From Bedellia somnulentella (lineage: Eukaryota; Arthropoda; Insecta; Lepidoptera; Bedelliidae): a stretch of 64,000 nt of DNA. Below the pieces are notes generated by a model. That model was not told the origin of the DNA and ran no database searches. It saw nothing but the letters and a program-made list of their open reading frames with translations. Both the position numbers and the translations under genes were made by a program. Positions 32,450-42,600 of this stretch are shown here, piece after piece. The stretch spans positions 12,573,970 to 12,637,969 of the forward strand of contig OY755186.1 in NCBI GenBank assembly GCA_963576735.1, given 5' to 3'. Positions within the stretch are counted from its first letter, which is position 1. The number at the start of each line of letters is the position of its first letter.

Positions 32450-32560
32450 GGTAATTAAGGAATAGATGGTAATGAAATACGTCAGGATGGTAATGAATTA
32501 GGTCTGGAAAGGAATGAAACTTTGCGATGGTAATGAAATTATAATAGATGGTAATGAAAA
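32450..32560 (+). repeat. Left cluster of GATGGTAATG subterminal repeats
   Basis: Three GATGGTAATGAA units, one GATGGTAATGAAA variant and degenerate ones (GATGGAAGGTAAT, GGAAAGGAATGAAA) within 110 bp. The same word occurs inverted (CATTACCATC) at 36733-36770 and again near 36957, as expected of subterminal repeats of one DNA transposon. Confidence 0.65.
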
Positions 32561-32744
32561 ATTAAAGAAGAGAGAGGAGAATAATTTACTGTTGGTTTAA
32601 ATTAAGTCCACAAAGTTCTTTCAAATCAGTACTTTTATTCAAAAGATCAAAATTATAACATAATAATATCTAAAAAGGTACATTGTTATTTATTTCACAA
32701 CCATGAATAAGTCTTTTAATTTTTTGGTCACTTAGTAGGTAATT

Positions 32745-33490
32745 TTAAAACATTTTTAAAACAAATATTTAAAACGTAAACAACATAATTATGTTTTGAC
32801 TAACATAATTATAGCATAGGAAAGCTTAGAACTTTATCATTCTTCTTAAAAACGTAATAATACTTCGCAGACTCAATAATCTCTACTTATTAAATATTTT
32901 TTATCGAAACAATAAGCAATCTCACAAGTTTTTTTCCTAATTGCAATATTGAGAATTGAAATTATCAGGTAATCATCGTAACAACAACATCAAACAAAAA
33001 TAATCATAATAATCACAAAACTAAAATAAGCTACACAAATAAAAACAATTGTTATCTCAAAACAAACAAAAATCGTTATAAAATAATATTCCGCTGGCCG
33101 TTCGGGTCTCTACAATTTTTCACCAGTACAGTAATATACCTATCACTAGTAGTCATTTTTAAAACAAATATTCAAAACGTAAACAACATAATAGGAAAGC
33201 TTAGAACATTATCATTCTTCTTAAAAACGTAATAATACTAACTCAATAATCTCTATTAAATTATTTTTATCGAAACAATAAGCAATCTCACAAGTTTTTT
33301 CTTAATAGCCATTGAGAATTGAAATTATGAGGTAATCATCGTAACAACAACATCAAACAAAAATAATCATAATAATCACAAAACTAAAATAATCTACACA
33401 AATAAAAACAATTGTTTTCACTACATCTACACAAATAAAAACAATTTGTCACCAGAAGGTACAGTAATCTACCTATCACTAGTTAAAACA
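32745..33490. repeat. Imperfect tandem duplication, AT-rich
   Basis: A block containing AGGAAAGCTTAGAAC, TCTTCTTAAAAACGTAATAA and GGTAATCATCGTAACAAC occurs around 32761-33060 and again around 33164-33430, with offsets of about 376-403 bp because of small indels. It lies 3' of the transposase-like gene on the - strand. Confidence 0.75.
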
Positions 33491-33563
33491 TGTAATAACA
33501 TGTAATTATTACTTCAATAGGAACAAATTTGAGATCAATTGTTAAATCAACAACGCAGAAACG

Positions 33564-36500
33564 TCACTTAAAATTAAGATTTGGCAACTTAGAAAAAATT
33601 AATTGTCCTCTTCTGTTTTTCTGAGGTTCCTCCAAATGGTGAATAATTTGGGATTCTGGTACAGTGTCTTCATCAGTGTTTATTGGCCAACCAAACTTTG
33701 TACCTTCTTTAACGCCCTGAGCCCTCTTCAAGAAGTGCAATTTGTATTCTCTGGTAGTAACTTTTTGGACTATTTTACCAATGAAATAGCATGATTTAGT
33801 ACGAATTTTATACTCTACGATCACCCAATCATCTATGTCATATTTCCCATTGACATCCAAGACATTTTCAGAATAAGAATTATTAGATTTAATAAGTTCT
33901 TCGTGGGGTTGATCAATTTCCATGGTGTCATTTTCTTTGTTTGAATTTTCGCATATTTTATCTATGGAAGCAGAATAATCCACATCTGAGTTTTCTTTTG
34001 TGTGTTCGTAAGGCTCCTCAGACCTTCCTTGAATAAATTTTTCGAAATCGCGCTGATCAAATGGATTAAAAGTACCAGATGGTTTTTTGTAAAACATGTG
34101 ATTCTGCCAGTTTAGTCTTATATCAGACAAAATTTGTACTTTGGGTCTTGGCGTATCCAGATTAGTGTCGTTATTAAATACGTCCATGTTAGAGGCCAAG
34201 TCAATTTGAAGGTTATTATCATCTAACAGATCGATGTTACTCGCAAATGTTGGCGAATCAATGTGAAGATCATCATCTATTTGTCCGGCATCTACCAACT
34301 GGCTACTGGTACAGGTTTCATTGGACAATGCACCAAAATTCAAATTCCCCAAATGTTTGTCGTGGCTACACAGTACGTAGTTGTCTTCGCACATGAAACA
34401 ACTAAGGCTTCGAAGTGCAATTATGTGAGGCTGTGACGAGCACCAAACCACCTAAAAATAAAAATAAACTTTAACTTAATGTAAAAATGGTACAAGCAAT
34501 ATTAATAGAACTCAGTAGTATTATTTTTACCTGATGAACTTTCATAGTCCCTTTGAAGCATGGAATATTTTTCGGAAATCTGTCTTTGGCTACTTCGTCT
34601 TCACTTATGATTTCAATGTGAACATTTTGGACTTGTTGTGCTATAATTTCGGTAAAAGCCTCAAACGAGCCAATGTCACCACCAAATTTCACGAAATTAT
34701 CAGCAGTTCGCTTAATGACAGCCCCAACCCCATCAGGAGCACCTTTGCCGTGCCCGGCTTCTTGGTAATTCCAGGTCACTTTTTCCAAGTCAGGAACTTC
34801 TTCATTTAATTTTGCAGTTAAATAGAAAATGTAACGATTGCGATATTGACTGCTGGGAGAGTCTGACAAAAAATGGACGGTTTTCAGCGGTGATACAAGA
34901 TTCTGTGCCATTTTTAATATAGGAGTTAAATGTGCCCAAATGGAACCTGCGTCGTGGTTTAAATTTTTGCTGAATGTGCAGAAGGATTTACTTGCAAGTG
35001 TTTTTTTTTTCCCTGTCTATGTAGTAGAGAACGCCTGTATGTAGAGACACCTGTCCTCTACTGCCACCAAAATGAAACGACTGAATCTCTTCATGATACT
35101 TCAGGCAGTAATTTTCGCTAAAGTCAATGTGTATCAATATTTCGTCATTTTTGATGCTTTGTTTTAGCTCTTTTATAGCAAAATACTGCATGGCAATAGC
35201 ATGACAGTGGTTCAAATATGTGTTCTGTATGGCGTCTAACTTCTCGATGAGGTTTCGAGGATAATCTTCAATTTCCTTTTTTGTCCAAACAATTTTTATT
35301 TTCTCTTTGCCACTTCGGTCTGTGTATTTTTGCTTCTCATTCAACCACTGGTAATATGCCACTTTTCTGTCATTCGTGAATTCCATGAAATTCAAAACAG
35401 TATTCTTGCAAAGTTCACAAGTCCTTTTTAAACATTTATCTTTCGAATTATCACAACAAAGACTTTTTATCATTTCTGATCCTGAAGCTTCTGTTGTTAT
35501 TTTTTCTCTTTTTAAGGCTCTCAATAAAAGATCTACGTTGCTGTGAAGTTTGCACATGCATGTGTCCCTTTCATTATTCGGAAATACTACCCAGAAAGGT
35601 CTGTATTTACAAAAGGTTGAATAACTGACTTGGCACTGTTCTTTCAAGAATTTTTCATGTAGGTTCTTCAGATTATCACTGAGATATCTCTTCTGTTTTG
35701 TTGTACCCTTTCTTTTGATGCACTCTTTTTTTCCTGCAGCAACTCTACTGTTGTTATCTTCTTCGAAAAAACTTTGTATTTTAGTCTTTATTACGTTTGG
35801 TGTTTCCTGTGGTATCTCTTTTCTTAGCCGGAAGGGCATTTTATTCAAGATTTTGTATTTTTTTAGCCTGTCTTTATTCTTCATCACCGTGTCTACAAAC
35901 GTACGTTTTTCCGTCTTTTTGAGAGTCTTATACCCTTCTGTTAGGTCTCGTGTCAAAGATTCACTAAAAAGCAGATTCTTCTTAACTTCTTCAACTCTTT
36001 CTGGTCTCACATCTGTGACAATGTCAGTGACTTTCTTTTCAATTGTGTCCTCTACACGTACTTTCCGTTTAACTTCAAATGATAATTTTCTTCTTAACAT
36101 TTTCTTCTCCTTTTTCAGTTTTTCAATTTCTTCTTGTAATGTTTTTAACACTTTTTGATGTCTGTAACGCATTTTTCTTATCACACCAGATACCTGAACA
36201 GGCTGGCGGCTGACTTCTGTCTTATTTTTCGCAGTAACATTTTTTTTCGGTGTACGTTCCAGAGGATCCCGTTCAAGTTCGTTATTCTCAGGATTCTGCA
36301 CGTCACTATCGCTTTCTGGAGGTGAATCGTTTATCAAAATGTTCTCAAGTTTCCTCTGCTCTTCTTTTTTCTTTAAATATTTTTTTGAATTTTTACGCCA
36401 CCGTTTTCTTTGCTCCCTCTGATCTCTTGGCGTCATTTCCTTTATGCTACATATTTTTTTCTTCTCTTTTCTAAGAAGATATCTTTTTCTTTCTTTCTCT

Positions 36501-36616
36501 TTATGGATAGCATAAATTTCGGGATTGCTTTTTATTTCTGAATATTTTTCTCTTTTGCGTATTCTATCTTTAACTAGTTTTTCCTCCTTGGTTAATCTTT
36601 TTTTTTCTTTCGGCAT
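33564..36616 (-). pseudogene. DDE-like transposase of an unassigned DNA transposon
   Basis: Runs on the - strand from ATG 36616 (MPKEKKRL; an upstream ATG at 36670 is less likely). The N-terminus is a long charged coiled coil; next is a Cys-rich block (CMCKLHSN, CCDNSKDKC, CELCKNT). The catalytic region shows HIDFSENYCLKY, then FLSDSPSSQYRNR and GHGKGAPDGVGAV, giving candidate acidic residues. An intron is predicted at 34452-34530. The last exon ends with an SH3/Tudor-like module around DIDDWVIVEYK. The frame breaks once in a run of ten A (35001-35010 on the complementary strand), shortly after residue TGVLYYID, which may be real or a homopolymer error. The family is, from memory, widespread in insects and uncharacterised. 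Confidence 0.65.
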
Positions 36617-36724
36617 GGCGAATTCTACCTTCAACAAAAAATTCCGATATAATGCAGTGACCAGATACATATCCGGGAACTAATAATGATAACTATGAAG
36701 GAAAACAGATCAAAACAACATGAA

Positions 36725-36975
36725 CATTTTTCATCTCATTACCATCCGAAATTCACCATTACCATCCGTTACAAATTTGGATGGAACGGAAGGTAATGCA
36801 TAGGAGACGAATGAAATTTCGGAAGTCTTTCGAACATAGTATGCGTATTACGCATTTTCGAACCTTTACAAAGAATCTATAGCAAAACCAACCCAAAACT
36901 AGTAAAACTATATAAAGCGAGTACAAATAAACTGTATACTTACATTAACAATGGCAGGATGGTAATCACACTACC
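36725..36975 (-). repeat. Right subterminal repeats and leader of the transposase unit
   Basis: Holds inverted CATTACCATC words and, near 36910, CTATATAAAGCG. A related stretch (CATAGGATATGAATGAAATTTCG and AAACTATATATGCGCC) occurs at 47915-47995, perhaps a decayed end of the same family. Confidence 0.5.
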
Positions 36976-37129
36976 TCCGTACCAAAACACGTAGTTGCCA
37001 CGGAGATTGCGAATATTTTCTTCAGCACTCACGCACATCCATCCTACTTGACCTCTAACGGCCGACCACAGGCTATAATCTTAGAACAAAAATTTTCGTT
37101 CAAGGTCAGACAACCGCGTTAGTTTAGAA

Positions 37130-37289
37130 AAAAAGTCTCCCTCTCCCCTCCCTTGCTTCAGTCAGAGGCCCCCGCTCTTCTGGCGCCCGCCGCCGCCATT
37201 TTGTTCATTGCCTGTGTGTGTTCATTTCATTTTCTTTCATTGCATTATTGAGTTTGATCGATCGATCGAGTGAAGTATTAAGTGTGAGG
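37130..37289. promoter_or_regulatory. GC-rich promoter-like patch
   Basis: CT-rich and then GC-rich (GCGCCCGCCGCCGCCATTTTG) sequence in an otherwise AT-rich area. It lies between the divergent transposase-like gene (-) and the THAP gene (+) and could serve either as promoter or 5' UTR. No experimental-type signal is visible. Confidence 0.35.
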
Positions 37290-37896
37290 AATTGGCCTAG
37301 ACCTTGCTTTTATAACATACCCTTTTCATATTATAAATCGATAAAGGACATCAAACTAAACAACTTTGCCCATGGAATGCCTATCTAAAATATTGTAATT
37401 TTCAAAAAATAATAATAATTAAAAATTGTCGTACCTAGTTCAAACTGAGAATGTATATAATGAGATTCCTTGCTTCAGTGAAAATAAGAAATTAAAAAAA
37501 AACATTTGATCTATGCTTTTCGCTCTGTAAACAAAAATATAACTTCTTTCGGTATTTTCCAGTTGTATTGATCGTCGTTGAAAAATAATATCATGAAAAT
37601 AAACCGGTAAGCGAGCGATTGAACTGGAAAATACAGAAAGAAGTTATGTTTTTGTTTACAGAGCAAAAAGCATAGATCAGATGTTTTTTTTTAATTTCTT
37701 ATTTTCACTGAAGCAAGGAATCTCATTCTATACATTCTCAGTTTGAACTAGGTACGACAATGTTTAATTATTATTATATTTTGAAAATTACAATATTTTA
37801 GATAGGCATTCCATAGGCAAAGTTGTTAAGTTTGATGTCCTTTATCGATTTATAATATAAAAAGGGTATGTTAAAAAAGCGAGGTCTAGGCCAATT
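37290..37896. repeat. Large inverted repeat (about 275-bp arms)
   Basis: Left arm 37290-37565 and right arm 37621-37896 are near-perfect reverse complements (AATTGGCCTAGACC at one end, GGTCTAGGCCAATT at the other) around a ~55-bp spacer. The right arm runs into the first THAP exon. Confidence 0.9.
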
Positions 37897-38119
37897 ATCG
37901 AAGCTTAGCTTCAAAGGTCTACGTACCATGTTTGTGTGTCACAAACATTTTGAGAAAAGGTTTGTGACATCTAGTTCACGCCTAAAACAGTCGGCTTATC
38001 CTACCTTATTTTCCAATGAGGAAATAAGTACTGGAATGCCCTCTCTCTCGACTGAAAATGATGGTGAGTAACAATAATACTTGTAATTACATTTCAACAC
38101 TACACTATGCTACCGAACC

Positions 38120-38622
38120 ATGAAACTTATTCAAACTTACGTGAAGTTAATAGCCACCATAGGACCCTATTTGTTGCATGTATATTGTAATATATTTGAG
38201 GCTTTATATTAAGTCATAGCACATAATTACAGACACATAGCAAGGCTTGTAGCTTACATAAATATAAATCGTATGTTTGATGTGTATACATACTGTGATT
38301 ATGATAACATTGCTGAAAAGACAGCCCATAGGTAGGTAGGGTTAATAGTAATATAATTTTATTGCTTAATTATGAGTCTAAACAATGTGACTAATGATTG
38401 TAATGTTTTACATTTTCTGCAGGCGTTATGTCGATGCACATTATCAAAATACCCAAGAGCCTGGAACATACAATTTATATTTATGTAATTTACAAGCCTT
38501 GCTATGTGTTTGTAATTATGTGCTATGACTTAAAATAAAGCCTCAAATATATTACAATATACATGCAACAAACTGGGTCCTATGGTGGCTATTGACTACA
38601 CGTATGTTTGAATAAGTTTCAC
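38120..38622. repeat. Second inverted repeat (about 159-bp arms)
   Basis: Arms 38120-38278 and 38464-38622 are reverse complements with few mismatches, around a ~185-bp spacer. It lies inside the first THAP intron and looks like a fold-back MITE. Confidence 0.85.
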
Positions 38623-39291
38623 TGTTCATCTGTGTTTTTAGGCATTATTTCTAGATATCAACCATTGCATGTTGTACATCATATCTTGTATCCTTTATGT
38701 GCCTTATTCTGCCATTCACTTTTGCTAGCTTCCCCTTGAACAGTTTATAGTGAACTTCTTTGTTTCTTCCCCCTGATAAAACAACTTGTATTATTACATA
38801 TATTTTATTTTTTAGAAAACTCTTCCATATCTAAGGAACATGATTACTTTGAAACTAGAAAAAGGAAGCTAAGTGACCATTCCTATTGTAAACCATTACA
38901 AGAAATTCAACTGTTGGAAAATGAGTATGGTAAGTTTGTTTCTTTTAATTTATACAAAAAAATATATTCTACAAGACTTCAATTGTTGCTCATTCTATAG
39001 AATGGTGTGCCATGCCAAAGTTTTTAAATAGCTATTGGCAGGATTCTATGATCAATAGACCTTACAGTGCATGTATCATGGTGTTATTCTACATTCAGTA
39101 TTTCAAATATTTCTTTCTAACCATATACATGTTTACTCCTGTTTCCTGTTACTGCTAATAAAATACAGTATATTACACCACTTTAATAAAAGAAACACAT
39201 ATTTATGATAAATAAAATAGAACTTATACTATTCTTTTTATTTTATATACTCCAACCATTTGTAAAATATTTTGTAATATGATTAAAGAAT

Positions 39292-39484
39292 TGGTTAGTT
39301 TAATTATACATAGGTACGATATTTTGATTTATTTTTAAATGTTGGGTACTTGTGTATTTGTCTATGATTCATTTCTATGGTTCTGTAAAAAGAATGACAG
39401 TCGCAATAAACGAGTGAAGCAAACAAGCACGTGTTTCCTTTGCTCTCACCTGCCATCCGAAAATCGACGTTATCCTAGTGACCA
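39292..39484 (+). repeat. BEL 5' LTR
   Basis: Starts TGGTTAGTTT and ends GTGACCA. The following TAAAGTTGATCC is the expected primer-binding region, though I cannot assign the tRNA. Confidence 0.93.
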
Positions 39485-39687
39485 TAAAGTTGATCCATCG
39501 CGCCGGATATTATTGGAAAAGCGAATTATTTAAATAATTATAATTTTGGATTTTATTACGGTGTAATATGAATAGCAGTGAGTGAATTAAAGATTTCTAA
39601 GATTGAGACATTTGCTTTAAGTACGTATTAGTGATAACATAGTGATTATCTTCATTGTAAGCTAATTGTAGTTTTTTACTTACAATA

Positions 39688-42600
39688 ATGGAAGATATCG
39701 AGAAGAAAATGTCAGTTTTATATGATGCAATGGATAAGTTGGAGAAATCGTATAAAAACTATAAGAAATCACCGAAGGAGCGAATTGGTATCGGATACTT
39801 AGAAACAAGATTAGAAGCTTTAGAAACAAGTTGGTGTCAGTTTAAAAAGAATAACGAGAATTTAGTTATTTCCGTTAAAAGAGATGATCAAAAAACATTG
39901 CCGTATTTTGCAGATAATATTTACGAGAAGTTTGAGGAATATTATTATATGTATAAAGGCGAAATGAAGACAGCTTTGAGAAACCTTATGCCTATACTAC
40001 CGTCATCTAACCCTAGTACCAGTGTGGAAGTACCCCCAGATACTAAGAATAGTTCGTCAAAAGGTGGTTATGCTGTAAAGTTACCCCGAATCTCGTTACC
40101 AGTATTTTCGGGCGACTACACACAATGGGCTTCATTTCACGATCTATTTATCGCTTTAATACATAACAATGAGACCTTAGAAAACGTTCAGAAATTGCAC
40201 TATCTTAAAAGTAGTTTGAGTGGAGACGCAGAGGTTTTGTTACGTCAGTTTTCGATCACGGGAAATAACTATTATGAAGCTTGGTCAGTACTAAAACGAC
40301 GCTATAATAATAAAAGGTACATAGCTAATTGTTTGTTTAAAAGGTTCTTTACGCAAAAGGCGCTGGCTCAAGAGACATCTTATAACTTACGTCAGCTGTT
40401 AGACACTTCCATTGAATGCCTAAACGCACTTAATAATTTGGGTTTACCTGTGTCGCAATGGGACGCTATCGTGAGTTATATTATCGTATCGAAACTTGAC
40501 CCTGAAACTCGAAAACAATGGGAAGATACTATAAGTGGAGATGAGACAGATGACTTACCGGCGTTTACGAGATTAAAGTTGTTCCTTGAGACCCGTTTCC
40601 GGACTTTAGAGATGGTTGAACCGATAAATAAAAATTATAGATCACAAGTTAAAACAAAAACTTTTCAAACCATAACTGACAATGAAAATGATATACATTG
40701 CGCGTTCTGTAATGAGAAACATTATATTTTCAACTGCAAAGAGTTTCTGAAGAAAACCACTGACGACAGATGTAAGTACGTACAAAATAATAAACTATGT
40801 TTTAACTGCCTGATGCCCAATCATATGGCATTCCGGTGTAAAAACAATACATCGTGCAAAATATGCAAAAAAAGACATCATACCATATTACATCAGGATA
40901 ACAAACGACAAGCAGGTGATGAGACGCGACTCATGAGAGAGATGAGAGACAACAACATTAACAACAAAGAGGAGATAACTACGCATATAGCTAGAGACAA
41001 CGAGCCTGGTCAAACTGTACTGTTGGCAACAGCCCTGGTGGAGGTGACTTCGAGAACAGGACAAACGCACGTCCTCCGGGCACTACTGGATCAGGGCTCC
41101 GAGGCATGCTTCGTGACTACACGAGTCGTCGACCTTCTTGGTTTGAATAAAACTAGTATCAACGGAGCTGTGTCGGGAGTGGGTGAGATGCACAATCTAG
41201 TTATAAAACAAATGGTTCAGTTAGAAATTAAATCGAGATATAATACACCCTTTTCTACTGTTTTAGATGCATATGTATTAAAATCACTGACTCGTATGTT
41301 ACCAGTTAGAGAAGTTCGAGGTTTCGATTGGCCTCAACTTGATACAATGGAGTTAGCCGACCCTACATTCAATAAACCAGGTCGGATTGATATCCTTCTT
41401 GGAGCCGACATCTTTAGTAGAATCATAGACTCGGGTTTACTGAGGGGACCTGGTGAGGTCATTGCACAGTATACACACCTGGGGTGGGTTTTATCAGGGA
41501 AAACACGGTCACACAATACGAACTCCAATAACATTATAAGCCTACATATTTCTAGGAATGAAGAAGATAACAATTTTCTCAAAAGGTTTTGGGAGATGGA
41601 AACTGTAACATACACAAACGAGAAGATACTTACACGAGAAGAAGAAACATGTGAAGAGATATACGCAAAAACAATAACGAGAGATGAAAAAGGAAGGTAT
41701 ATAGTCCACTTACCTTTGAAGTATAGCATAGAGGAGACGGTGAACCTATGTGGGGAAACCAAACAGCAAGCTGTCACAAGATTGAAGCATCTAGAGAAAA
41801 GATTTGAGAAAAACGAAAAACTGAAAATTGAGTACAAAAGAGTAATAAATGAATACTTACAGTTAGGTCACATGAAGAAAGCTGAAAACGAGAATGAACC
41901 AAATGCAATCTATCTTCCACACCATGCTGTTATCAGAGAGGATAAAGATACAACAAAGGTGAGAGTGGTCTTCGACGCATCTGCAAAGGGTTCAGGAGGA
42001 CAATCATTAAATCAGTGTATGATGACGGGACCTACCTTACAACCTGATCTACGTGAACTTTTGATTCGTTGGCGAACACATAAAATATGTGCTATAGGAG
42101 ATGTTGTTAAAATGTACAGGGCTGTAAAGATGACAGAGAAACATATTGATCTTCAAAGAATAGTTTGGCGGGATGAACCTGAAAAAGAAATAGAAAGCTA
42201 TCAGTTACGTACCGTTACCTTTGGAACTGCAGCAGCCCCGTTTTTAGCTGTAAGAACATTGAATCAACTCGCCGATGACGAAGAACATGATTTTCCAGAT
42301 GTGGCAGCTATAATAAAAAACTCTTACTACATGGACGATTTAACTACAGGGGGAGAGGATATACAAGAAACAAAAAAGAAGTGTAAAGATATTAATAATT
42401 TATTACAAAGAGGTGGGTTTGAGACGCAAAAATGGTCGAGTAATGCAGAAGAAGTCTTGGATTTTTCGCATGAAGAGAATACAAATTCCGAGGCTACAGA
42501 AAAGATAGAAATTAAACTTAACAATGTCTTAAAAATTCTAGGGCTGACATGGAACAGAAAAGATGATAAATTTCAAGTAACTGTGAATTTACCTAAAATA

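Noticed and set aside
32450..32560. CRISPR-like array
   Set aside because: The repeated GATGGTAATG words have irregular spacing, no constant-length spacers, and the organism is a eukaryote; inverted copies at 36733-36770 mark them as transposon subterminal repeats.
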